From Candidatus Proximibacter danicus (lineage in GTDB: Bacteria > Pseudomonadota > Gammaproteobacteria > Burkholderiales > Rhodocyclaceae), in the NCBI GenBank assembly GCA_016710885.1, contig JADJUC010000016.1, forward strand, positions 1 to 19,915: a stretch of DNA of 19,915 nucleotides, read 5' to 3'. Positions 1-8,337 of the stretch are shown piece after piece (positions within the stretch are counted from its first letter, which is position 1; each line of letters starts with the position of its first letter). The translations under genes and the position numbers were made by a program. The notes beneath the pieces are model-generated. The model worked only from the letters and a program-made list of their open reading frames with translations, was not told the origin of the DNA and did not search any database.

Positions 1-125
1 GAAGAAATCGTAGCGAGCGATCCGAGTGCGAGGCGGACGGAGCGCAGCGACGAGACATATCAAATGGATAGGCGAGGAGCGAGCACCGCCCAACGAAGCA
101 ATCGGATCGCGCAGTAGATTTATTC
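1..125. repeat. GA-skewed intergenic element, possible dispersed repeat
   Basis: The plus strand is strongly purine-biased and built from many overlapping GCGAG, GAGCG and GGAGCG words. This differs from the coding sequence beside it. It begins directly after the stop codon of the AAA ATPase gene. A short open frame crosses it on the minus strand from an ATG at about 128 to the window edge, but its Ser/Arg/Cys-rich translation resembles no family I know. It looks like an interspersed intergenic element of a high-GC proteobacterium. No second copy occurs in this window, so repeat status is inferred only from its texture. Confidence 0.35.
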
Positions 126-133
126 ATGAGCTC

Positions 134-981
134 TCAGCGGTTCTGGCGGGCCATGAAGATTAGCCGCTCAAAGAGATGCACATCCTGCTCGTTCTTCAGG
201 AGCGCGCCGCAAAGCGGCGGATCGCCGCTCCCTGGTCCTTGGCACGCAGCGCCCGGGCGGGATGCTTCGGCCAACAGCAGCTTCAGCCAGTCATCCAGCT
301 CCGAGGTCGAGGGCTTCTTCTTCAGGCCGGGGATTTCGCGCAGTTCGAAGAAAAACTTCCAGTGTTTCTCGCGCAGTAGCGTCTTCTTCAGGTCCGAAAA
401 TGCACATCGACGATCTTCGTCATCGTCTCCCGTCCGGGAACTTCACGGTGTGGAAGAAGCAGCGCAGGAAGGCGTCGGGTAATTCTCTTTCTCGTTGTTC
501 GAGGTGATGAAAACCAGCGGCCGGTGTCTGGCGTACTCCAGTTGCTGCGTCTCAGACGTGGTGAACCTGGCGCGTGGTCGAGTTCGCGCAGGAGGTCGTT
601 GGGAACTCGGATGTCGGCCTTGTCCACCTCGTCGATCAGCACCACCGACGGTGTTTTCGCATTCGAAAGCCCGCCAGAGCACGCCCTTGACGATGTAGTT
701 GCTGATATCGGCAACCTTCGGGTCACCCAGCTGCGAGTCGCGGAGGCGGGAGACCGCATCGTGGCCTGGTAGAGCCCTTGCTGCGCTTTGGTCGTCGATT
801 TGATGTGCCACTGGAAGAGCCGGCAGGTCGAGTGCCGCTGCGACTTCCTCCGCCAGCATGGTCTCTTGCTGGCGCCCGGTTCGCCCTTGATCAGCAAGGG
901 GCGCTGCAGGGTGACGGCAGCGTTTGACCGCCAGCGTCCGATCGCGTGGACGACGTATTTGGTCGGGGCCTTCTAGCGCAT
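134..981 (-). CDS. MoxR-type AAA+ ATPase (frame-disrupted)
   Basis: This is an ATPase of the MoxR branch of AAA+ proteins. Such proteins usually act as chaperones that insert metal or assemble complexes with a von Willebrand factor A partner. Pieces in different frames give the family in order: LLIKGEPG with a degenerate Walker A, then MLAEEVAAALDLPALPV, SVVLIDEVDKAD (Walker B, about residue 110), VFITSNNEKE (sensor 1), a FLRRC-like arginine-finger segment, and a C-terminal lid ending in ARQNR. The normal GEPGTGKT reads GEPGASK followed by two extra bases, so a sequence error there is likely. The ATG at 981 gives about 282 residues, normal for the family. The VWA partner would be expected downstream, off the left edge. 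At least four frameshifts are visible. Confidence 0.85.
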
Positions 982-1013
982 GGTCGAACTCTTATGCGGC
1001 GCCGAGTGTCAGC

Positions 1014-2074
1014 TTACCGATATACCCGCGCCTGCCACTCAGAAAGTCTTTGATCAGCTTCGGTAAGCGGTTTTTTGCCAATCGCGCCCTCAGGTCGGGG
1101 TTGGCGACGTCTGCGCGGCCGAAGGCGATCAGGTCGGCCTCGACCGCTATTATGGCGGCCAGCTTTAACGGTTAAGGCGGTGCCCAAGGCGCAGTTGGTC
1201 ATGTAGCAGCCGCCAAAGGCAGCGTCTTCCCGGCCGCTGGAAGGGTGTGGTTGCGGGCTGAAGGCCGCCGCCTGGGCACGTGCACGTAGGCCAGGTTGAA
1301 GGGGCGGAGGGCGACGGCGACGTAGGTGAAGGCCGTTTGCGGGTCGGTCACCGCGGATGTCGTTTTGAAGCGGTTCTCCGGCGACAGACGCACGCCAACA
1401 CGGTCGCCGCCGAAGACGTTGGGACGGCATCGACCACTTCCAGCAGCAGCCGGGCACGGGTTCTGCAGCGAACCGCCGTAGTCATCTTCGCGCAGATTGG
1501 ATGAGGAGCGCAGGAACTGGTCGAGGTAGCTGCCGGCTTACCGCACCTAGACGCCATCAAAACCCGCATCCCGGGGGCGTTGATTGCCGCCTGGCGATAG
1601 GCCCAGACGATGCGGCCGGAAATTCATCATGAGCCAGCGCGCGCGGCATTACCAGCCAAATCCAGCCCGCTGCCGAACCACACCTGTCCCGCCGGGCTTC
1701 AACGCCGAGGGCGGCGACTGGCGGCACCGCCCGGTTGCAGCGAGGGGTGCGAGATGCGGCCAACGTGCCAGCTGGGCGACGCCGGGGTCGCCGGCCGGCA
1801 TGTACGGAATCCGTCACCGCGCGCCCAGCCGGCGATCCGCTCTGGCGCTGTGGATGCGGGGGTGCGCGGGTAGCCGTGGATGACTCCCGGGCAGATCGGC
1901 GAGCTTCGGTGATGATCAGCGCCGGCCGAGGAGCGTTGCGTGTAGCGGTGGGTGACTGAGCGGGCCGGGCACGTTGCCATCGAGGGCGCGGTTGCGCAGC
2001 GCGCCATGACGATGCGGTTTGGAGCGTCAGCGCGCCAAGAGTCAGGGCTGAAAGAGCGGGTTTTTATCGTTCAT
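1014..2074 (-). CDS. Old Yellow Enzyme family FMN oxidoreductase (frame-disrupted)
   Basis: This is a NADH:flavin oxidoreductase/alkene reductase of the NemA/OYE type, a cytosolic FMN TIM-barrel enzyme that reduces activated C=C bonds or nitro compounds with NAD(P)H. The start reads MNDKNPLFQP behind a GGAGAA Shine-Dalgarno sequence. Family landmarks follow across several frames: SPICPG, GYPRTPGI, ERIAGW, LWHVGRISHPSLQPGG, YLDQFLRSSSN-LREDDYGGS, RLLLEVVDAVP and RLSPEN. The span of about 353 codons is close to the usual 360. I estimate five or more indels. The last roughly 40 residues drift from the family, so the true stop could lie a few codons away. It ends 32 bases before the MoxR-like gene, so the two may be co-transcribed. 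The substrate cannot be predicted. Confidence 0.85.
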
Positions 2075-2126
2075 GCGGGTTCTCCGTTGCGTGTTGTGTT
2101 TTTTGGTTGGCGTGCGGCGGTTCGAC

Positions 2127-2561
2127 TCAGCCTCTTGCTGCGCGTTCAATACTTTCGACGTAGGCAACGGCATCCATGCCGCCGCCAACCTGCTGGGCGC
2201 GGAAGATGGTTTCGCCCAGACATTCAAGGATGACGTGCTCGGCGGCATGCGGGTCCAGCCGTGCCGCCAGTTTCTGCCAGGCGGCTCGAACGCCGGGTGG
2301 CTGGTCGATGGAAATCTCTGCTCGGCGACGACAGATGCAAGCGAGGAGGTGCAGGAAGGGGTCTTCATCTCGCCGCCTTCCGGGGCATCCAGTCACGGCT
2401 GATGGCTTCCTCGCCACTCGCCCGCATGGACTGGTATTCCGGGTGACGCAGGATGATGTCGATGGCGTAGCTCCGCGCTCTCCGACGATCGAGCGTTGCA
2501 GATGTTTTTGCCAGGCGTCGCAGAAGAAGCGACGAACCTGGTCACGACTGGGGTTGAACAT
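2127..2561 (-). CDS. DUF1841 family protein
   Basis: This is a small soluble protein of unknown function found mainly in beta- and gammaproteobacteria. The first part, MFNPSRDQVRRFFCDAW, and the last part, SIDQPPGVRAAWQKL through AEHVILECLGETIFRAQ, are typical of the family and lie in one frame. The middle (roughly residues 22-78) is out of frame between compensating indels. The other frames there give EAISRDW-like and PFLHL segments, the usual DUF1841 core. The length of about 144 residues is normal. The start lies inside or beside the end of the preceding unrecognised gene, so the two are probably co-transcribed. Confidence 0.85.
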   Translation of the reverse strand: MFNPSRDQVRRFFCDAWQKHLQRSIVGERGATPSTSSCVTRNTSPCGRVARKPSAVTGCPGRRRDEDPFLHLLACICRRRAEISIDQPPGVRAAWQKLAARLDPHAAEHVILECLGETIFRAQQVGGGMDAVAYVESIERAARG

Positions 2562-3693
2562 GGGGAGTCCCGCTGTAGAGGGCGGTTACGACCGAGTTCT
2601 GCAGTTGGCGGCTGGTATCGCCGGAAAAGCGATCCGGCCAATGCCATAGGTGCCGATCAGCGGCATCCCGGGGGAAGCGTTCGATGACGGCGGCCAGATC
2701 GCGGTCGTCGTCGCCGTAGAAATACGGGCCTTGGCCGATGCAAAAAAACATGCCGAAATCCGGCGTGAGGAGTGACCTGGCCGAGTCGGTTGGAGGCGGG
2801 TTGAGCCGGTTGCTGGATTTCAGCGGCAGGCAGGCAAGGGCACCGCGCATTTGCTGGCTTCTGCGCCAGCGGCTGGCGGATCGCCCAGCAGAGGCTTTGG
2901 CCGGGTTTGAGCGGTACCGTCAGGTTACCGAAAGGTCGGCGTTGGTGGAGATAACGGCCGCGGGCTGAACGCCAGCGGCTTCTCCGCAGCATCGCCAATC
3001 GTTAGTTGACCAGATGCAGCGGCAAGGGGGTGGCGGTCACGCCAGTCCGCCGGCGCAGCCTGTAACAAGGTTCCAGCGCCGGCCGGCCCCAGGGAGAGCA
3101 GGTCGTCGCCGCGCACCGCTGTCCACCGGCAATGCGGGTGCCGAGGCTGCGCAGCCCCAGGACAGTGCAAGGTCAATGCTGGCGCCCAACACCCGGGCCT
3201 CAACGCAGCCATGTTCGACTGGACGACCCAGTTGCCAGACGGCACTGTGGACGGCATTGCCGTGAAAATTGTGCCGAAGCGGCGGCTGTTTGCGCACCCG
3301 AGGGGAAAGGCGAGCTGGTGCAGCACAGCAAGGGGGCGGCGGGCGGGTTCGAGGGGGGCTGAGTGTGTTGAATGTTTTCTATTTCCGGCGCCATCGGTAC
3401 TTCCGCCGAGGCCAGCGAAAAACGGTCCGCAAAGCACCATGGACGGCGCTGCCGGCCGATCCAGCGCCCAGCCGGTTTCGGTGCACAGGCCAGCGGCAAT
3501 GCCACCGAACACCTGCGTGCATTGTGCCGCCCGTGCGGCTGCCAGCACCGTGTGGTGGGCGTGGCGGTAATTCGCCGCTGAAAAAGCACGACGCTATTAG
3601 CGCTGGCGGCCGGCACGCGCCAGGGGCGCACGGCTTGCTCGGCCAGCGCCGGCAGTGGCTCGTTTCCGTGATCAGCGCGGAGGCAGCATTCAT
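2542..3693 (-). CDS. Unrecognised protein, coupled to nth (heavily frame-disrupted)
   Basis: I do not recognise this gene. A coding region is likely because an ATG at 3693 overlaps the nth stop as ATGA, and because the block exactly fills the space between nth and the DUF1841 gene. The clearest stretch is near the 3' end (2544-2760), reading DFGMFFCIGQGPYFYGDDD, then AAVIERFPRDA, then HLWHWPDR. It is acidic and aromatic, with no transmembrane character. Upstream, plausible segments switch between all three minus frames, with at least five indels, so no full protein can be assembled. About 380 residues would fit. No signal peptide or cofactor motif can be defended. A phosphoglycerate mutase-like protein and a SpoA-domain protein were considered but not supported. 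Confidence 0.45.
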
Positions 3694-4332
3694 TGGGGCA
3701 GGTTCTTGTCCTTGAATTCGCAGAGGTCGGCAATCAGGCACTCGGCGCAGTGGGGCGGCGCGCGATGCGGGTGTAGCGGCCATGCAGGATCAGCCAGTGG
3801 TGCGCATCGCGCCGGTAGATTTCCGGAACCGATTTTAGCAGCTTACTTCAACTGCCAGCGGGGTCTCTTCCAGGGCCCGAACCTTGTCCGGTTGGCCACG
3901 CGAAAGATTGCGTATCGACGGCCATGGTCGAACGTCTCGAAGGCGGTGTTGAGCACCACGTTGGCGGTTTTTCGGCCGACGCCGGTAGCGCCTCCAGCGC
4001 CTCGCGCGTTCAGCGGAACCTCGCCGCCATGCTGTGCGATGAGCATCCGGCAGGTGGCGATGACGTTCTTGCCCCGATCCGGTAGAGGCCGATGCGGTTG
4101 ATGTATTCCATCAGCCCGTCTTCGCCCAGCGCCGTTACTGCCGCCGGCGTCGGGGCATCGGCGAAGAGGCTGCGGGTGGCAAAGGTTGACGCTCTTGTCA
4201 GTCGCTTGTAGCGAGAGGATGACGGCGATCAGCAGCTGGAAGGTCGAGGCGTATTCCAGCTCGGTGGTCGGTGCGCGGGTTGGCGGCTTTGCAGGCGAGC
4301 AAAGATTTCGGCGCGCGTTTGGTGGTGTTCAT
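3690..4332 (-). CDS. nth: Endonuclease III (DNA glycosylase/AP lyase)
   Basis: This base-excision-repair enzyme removes oxidised pyrimidines and cleaves the abasic site by beta-elimination. Pieces in several frames give the family order: ATG at 4332, then ATRSLFADAPTPAAVTALGE, DGLMEYINRIGLY, MLIAQHGGEVP, a hairpin region with VGRKTANVVLNTAF (the helix-hairpin-helix carrying the catalytic Lys), AVDT (catalytic Asp) and RRDAHHWLILHGRY. At the C-terminus comes a cysteine set that would bind the [4Fe-4S] cluster (C...C-x2-C...C, ending LCEFKDKNLPQ). The span of about 214 codons is normal. I count at least four indels. The stop overlaps the start of the next gene as ATGA. In many relatives nth follows rnfE directly, but here about 4 kb separates them. 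Confidence 0.9.
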
Positions 4333-4353
4333 GGCAAGGGGGTTAGTGTGGCC

Positions 4354-4563
4354 TCAATGGCCATTGGCGCGTAGCGCGGCGTAGATGAGACAGGCGCGGA
4401 TATCCTCGGCCTCAAGTTCCGGAAAATCTTCAAGGATTTCTGCCTCGCTCACGTTCTCGGCCAGCATCGACAGCACATCGCTGACCGATATGCGCAAGCC
4501 GCGAATACAGGGACGGCTGCCGCGCTTGTCTGGTTCGATGGTGATTCTCGGTATTTCGATCAT
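4354..4563 (-). CDS. DUF433 protein (antitoxin-like), orphan
   Basis: This is an intact 69-residue member of the DUF433 family, a small winged-helix-like fold usually found as the antitoxin half of a pair with a DUF5615 PIN-like toxin. It contains PRITIEPDKRGSRPCIRGLR, then ISVSDVLSMLAENVSEAEIL and DFPELEAEDIRACLIYAA, which is the whole domain. GGGAGG sits just upstream of the ATG, a good ribosome binding site. It is one of very few undamaged genes in the window. No DUF5615 gene is adjacent: nth follows after 21 bases and the type IIL enzyme ends 51 bases upstream. It may be an orphan antitoxin, a remnant of a pair, or a regulator of the neighbouring restriction gene. Confidence 0.88.
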   Translation of the reverse strand: MIEIPRITIEPDKRGSRPCIRGLRISVSDVLSMLAENVSEAEILEDFPELEAEDIRACLIYAALRANGH

Positions 4564-4614
4564 CGCGCCTCCCGGTTCCGTTTCGTTCGGTAAGTGATTA
4601 CAGAAATCCCGCCG

Positions 4615-7479
4615 TCATGCGGAAGCGGCGGAACGCGCAAGGTTCAGCGCCAGCAGGCGGCGCAGGATTCCTCGGCACATCGGGGCGTAGTCTGCCCAGC
4701 CGTAGGCCGCCGCGACGGCGGCATCGAGCGCCTTGTGGGCGTTGTCGAGCCAGGCCGCTTTTCCGTTGACTCTGGCGTTGTAGAGGTTGGTCAACGTGCG
4801 CTTTTTCAGTTCGGCGGCGTGCTCGGGTTTCGGCACAATGCGGTCGGGGAAACCCGGCACCACTTCCGGCACGCGCTCCACCCACTCCGGCGGGTTCAGC
4901 CAGTTCTCGCGCAGTTCGTTCAGGCGACGCGCGGCGGCGGCGATGTTGGCGCCGACGATCTCGTCTGGCGCGTCAGGGGCCGAGGCGGCGCCGGCCTGTT
5001 CCGGCCGTATCGCGCGGCGTCAGGCCTTCGGGGAAGGGGAAGGTTTCAAGGTGGTGGTCGGGGTGTAGCGCGGATGGTCCGAGCGAGGTGCCGAGCGCAG
5101 CGACAGGAGTTCGTGGAAGCGTGAATGCAGGATGCCGAAGGTGGCGTCGTCGGAGCGGGCGATTGCATTTACGGCGGAGTCGGGCAGCGCATTGCCGCTT
5201 TGCCAAACAAAAAGCCGATGTTTGGCGTGGCGTGGCGTGACAATGTAGCGATATAGGCTCTTTACGGCTTGCGGAAATCGGAGCGCTCGCTTAAGCAGCC
5301 CAGTATTTGCTGATACTCCTCACGTTTCTTTTCACGTTCAGGTTTCACAAATTGCAGCACGTGGTTGAACGGTTGCTCGAACAACGATGCTGACGACTCG
5401 TCGTAGCCGGTGAAGTCAATCATCCAGTAATCTCGGCTTCCTCCGGTAACGTCTCTGGCATTGCAGTACGGTTTGAGAACGAGAGCGTTACTTTGCGGGT
5501 TTGGGTTGGGTTGTTTCAACCAAATACGTGCGACATCTCCGGGAATGTCGAATTCCCCGTTTTTTTGAACACCCTCGAAGCAAACAAGCCGGTTTTCAGG
5601 CAAGCGCTTTGCTAACGTCAGGTCTGCTCCGTCGGTTGCGGAAAGGTCCGCATTGATTTTCCCGGAAGGTGCGCCATCCAATGCGCCCGTAGCTACGGCT
5701 TGCGTCCCAAAACAAACCAACGACACACGAACCGCCGCCCCTTCGTTTACCCATTCCTCGTCGCTCCACGCCTCGAAGATGCGCCCGGAGTCGACGATGC
5801 GCTCCAGCACCTTGCGGTTGGCGCCGCCGCGAATGCTGTTGGTTGAAACTAGCCCCGCAGCGGTGCACTGGCCGGCGGCAATCTGTGCCCGTGCCTTTTC
5901 GAACCAGTAGGTCACGAGATCGGCGCCGCCCGGCACACGGCCTTCGTAACGCTTGCGCAGCCGGTCGGTGTAGTCGCTGCCGAGTTCGCCGCGCATGACC
6001 TTGTCGCCGAGGAAAGGCGGATTGCCGACGATGGCGTCGCAAGCCGGCCAGCCGGCTTCACTGCCATCCGCATTGATCAGGCGTCGCGGTGCTCCACGTG
6101 GTCGAGGCGGGCGAGGGGGTTGCGCCGCACCGGGTAGCCGGTCGCGCATCCATTGCAGCTCGCCGATCCAGACGGTGACGCGGGCGAGCCCGGCGGCGTA
6201 TTCGTTGAGTTCGATGCCGAGCACGTTGGCCGGGCTGACTTCGATGCTCACCTGCCGCTGCAGGCCGAGCGCTTCGGCATCCAGATTGGCCGCTGTTCGA
6301 GATCCTTCAGCGCCTTGAGCGCGAGGTAGAGGAAGTTGCCGGAACCGCAGGCGGCGTCGAGCACGCGGTAGTTCTTGAGCCGTTCGAGGTGGGCGACGAA
6401 GCGGGCTTGCGCGTCCTTGTACGCCTTGTCGCCGGCCTTCTTGCGCTTCGTCATGTGCGCGGCGATTTGGCCTTGGCGGCCTCCCCATTCCGGCAGCGAG
6501 CGGTGCACGATCACCGGGTCGATCAGGCGCATGATGGTTGCCGGGTCGGTGTAGTGGGCGCCGAGCTGGCTGCGCTTCTTCGGGTCGAGACCGCGCTCGA
6601 ACAGGGGTGCCGAAGATGGCCGGGTCGATGGCGTTCCAGTCGAGCTTGCTGGCGGCGTGCAGGATGCTGGCTTCTTCGTTGTTTGGCGGTAGCGGCTCAA
6701 TGACTTCAAAGAGGCCACCGTTGAAACACGCGATGTCTTCCAGCGCGAAATCGCCACCCTTCTGCATGGCGGCGAAGAGTTCGCGCAGGCGGCTGTCGAG
6801 CCTGGCAGGTCCGCCTTGCTTGTCGAGCAGGCGTTCGAAGAGGCCGCGCGGGAGCAGTTCGGCATCTTCGGCGAAGAGGCAGAACAGGCATTGGGTGAGG
6901 AAGTGGGCAACGCCCGCAGGAAGTCCTTGGGGGACTTGCCGCCCGCCCTCGCTGGCGGGGCGTCTTGCGCAGGCGGCTGGCGAGTTCGGCAAAGGCGCGG
7001 GCGGCTTCGTCGGTGATCTGGCGGTTGTCGCGGGCGGGGCGGAAGCGCTCGGGTGACTCGAACAGCCATTGCAGTTTCTGCAGGTTTTCCGGCGTGCCGA
7101 TGTCTTCGATGCGGATCGTATGCACCTCGGACGGCGCGCCGGTGAAGTGGGTGTGGATCTGGATCAGGCGGCGGTCGGAGACGACGAGCAGCGGCGGGTT
7201 GTCGAGCGCCAGCGCGTAGGTCATTAACTGCTTGAGCGCTTTTTCGAGGTCGGCGCCCGGCGCCTTGTATTCCCACGCGAAGCAGTGGCGTTTCCAGACA
7301 TCGGCCCAGCCGTGGTTGCCGCCGGTGCGGTGGGCGCCGCGTTCGAAACAGTAGTTTTCCGGGTCGGCGGGTTTCAGCCGGACGAGCAGTTCGCAGAGGC
7401 CGAGGAAATGGGCCCAGCGGCCGGCGCGCTCGGTGAGCTCGTTATGTTGCCATTTGGCGATGAAGGATTGCGGAGTCAT
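4615..7479 (-). CDS. MmeI-like type IIL restriction-modification enzyme (single chain)
   Basis: This is a fused endonuclease, N6-adenine methyltransferase and specificity protein of about 955 codons; MmeI relatives are 900-950. The N-terminal domain has D60-x9-E70-Y-K72 (DVWKRHCFAWEYK), the PD-ExK spacing of MmeI. A helical spacer follows, with LDWNAIDPAIFGT and SQLGAHYT. Then come AdoMet motif I, DAACGSGNFLYLALK (6322-6367), and motif IV, NPPF (about 6015-6026). The target-recognition part (about 5270-5760) contains DYWMIDFTGYDE, then AKHRLFVW, FGILHSRFHE and ETFPFPEGLTP. Frameshifts lie near 6960, 6605, 6295, 6110, 5265 and 5010; 5262-6080 reads through cleanly. Such enzymes cut about 20 bp from an asymmetric site and protect the host by methylating one strand. 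No separate methylase or specificity gene is present or needed. Confidence 0.88.
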
Positions 7480-7512
7480 GGCGACTTTCCTGAGCGTGTC
7501 GATCGACCGTCG

Positions 7513-7925
7513 TTAATGGGTGGCAAAGGCTTCGATGGCGATCACCGTTTCCGGAAAAGCCGCAATCAGGCGCTTGTCGCCGCTGACAAGTGGTGCGCGG
7601 AGTCGTCTGGGCTAGCAACCACGAATTCGCAGTCGTAGCTCGGAGCAGCCGCTGATTTTGCAAGACGGAGTATCTCCGCCGTGTCGGCAAGTTCGCTCGA
7701 TTCGTCGGTGACGATCAGTGCTTCGGCGTTGCTCATGTGGCGCAGTGCCACCGGCAGGGCAAGGCGGTTTGCGCGGACATAGGTGGCGAGAATGTTGCGG
7801 AATTCATGGCGCCACAGCGGCGGTGCATGCCAGTCGCCATCCTTTTCGAGAACGGCCTCGGCCATTGCCGTTTGCGCCGAGTTGATCAGCACGTAGGCGA
7901 TCAGGTTGGTGTCGGCCACAATCAC
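7513..7925 (-). CDS. vapC: PIN-domain toxin, VapC/FitB type
   Basis: This is a PIN-fold, Mg2+-dependent ribonuclease toxin, held inactive by the antitoxin encoded just before it. It starts with a GTG that overlaps the antitoxin stop as GTGA. The N-terminus MIVADTNLIAYVLI carries the first acidic residue (D5), HEFRNIL carries the conserved Glu, and YDCEFV carries the third acidic site. The expected fourth acidic segment (GDKRLIAAFPETVIAIEAF) is present, but only after a one-base shift near 7590; without it the protein ends early as HLSAATSA. With the shift it is about 137 residues, the usual size. Type II toxin-antitoxin pairs are common stabilisers of mobile or defence loci, which fits the restriction enzyme 34 bases downstream. 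Confidence 0.88.
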
Positions 7926-8160
7926 GGCCGGCCTTCACGCTTTGCGCGGTCGATTTTCTTCCTCGGTGACGTAGAGGGCGGTTTCTGCCGCAGTGTGCGG
8001 ATGTCGGCAAGCAGTTGCGCCTTGTCCGGCCGCTGCTGGCTGACATACTGATCGAGCGCGGCGAGCATTTCGCCGTTGATGCTGCGGTGATTGCGCTCCT
8101 GCGCCTGCGCAGCCGCTGGTGCAGCGTTTCCGGAATATTCTTGAGCGTGATGGAGGGCAT
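7922..8160 (-). CDS. vapB: VapB/FitA-type ribbon-helix-helix antitoxin
   Basis: This is a small DNA-binding antitoxin of about 79 residues that would neutralise the PIN toxin and autoregulate the pair. The N-terminus MPSITLKNIPETLHQRL is the beta-strand and first helix of a FitA-type ribbon-helix-helix domain. After a one-base shift near 8105 it continues AQERNHRSINGEMLAALDQY, the second helix, and then a C-terminal toxin-binding tail ending KIDRAKREGRP. GGAGAG lies at 8168-8173, seven bases before the ATG at 8160. A longer reading from an ATG at 8194 is in another frame and would run over the likely operator, so I prefer 8160. The stop overlaps the toxin start (GTGA). Confidence 0.87.
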
Positions 8161-8172
8161 GTCTGAACTCTC

Positions 8173-8203
8173 CATGGTTGCTTTTGGGAACCATGATGCA
8201 ACC
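8173..8203. promoter_or_regulatory. Candidate VapB operator (overlapping inverted repeats)
   Basis: A perfect 7-base inverted repeat, CATGGTT-N9-AACCATG (8173-8195), overlaps a second one, GGTTGC-N16-GCAACC (8176-8203). It begins 12 bases before the antitoxin start and covers its Shine-Dalgarno edge. Toxin-antitoxin operons of the VapBC/FitAB type are typically repressed by the antitoxin-toxin complex bound to such palindromes. Assignment to VapB is inference from position. Confidence 0.5.
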
Positions 8204-8337
8204 GTTTTAGCCGGGTGAAGATTGAGGTCCGAATTGATGTCCGAACGCTGTTGGGCCAGCCACCAGGGTTTTGGCAGAGATTTCATAAGCAAATTGAAGA
8301 TTGAATCGCCAATCCGTATGAAACCAGCCGCGATGCG
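8204..8337. other. rnfE-vapB intergenic region
   Basis: This is the rest of the 177-base spacer between the rnfE stop and vapB. It is lower in G+C than its neighbours. It holds two direct copies of GTCCGAA (8228-8234 and 8240-8246). I see no convincing -10/-35 pair and no hairpin with a T-run, but the vapB promoter must lie here if the pair has its own. This spacer may mark the left insertion boundary of the accessory block. Confidence 0.4.

Noticed and set aside
2542..3693. Phosphoglycerate mutase-like or SpoA/type III secretion protein as identity of the nth-linked gene
   Set aside because: Only vague hydrophobic resemblance in one frame at a time. None of the diagnostic motifs could be found.
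3014..3715. Several long plus-strand open frames opposite the nth-side gene
   Set aside because: They are Arg/Pro/Ala-rich antisense shadows of high-GC coding DNA, mutually overlapping, with no motifs and no ribosome binding sites, in a region where the neighbours on both sides are minus-strand.
5495..5520. GGGTT-type short tandem repeat
   Set aside because: It encodes Asn-Pro repeats (KQPNPNPQSN) in the type IIL enzyme and is only about three units long, so it is not a meaningful repeat array.
7922..8292. Longer VapB start sites at 8194 or 8292
   Set aside because: They would cover the palindromic operator. The ribbon-helix-helix domain begins at MPSITLKN with a good ribosome binding site at 8168-8173.
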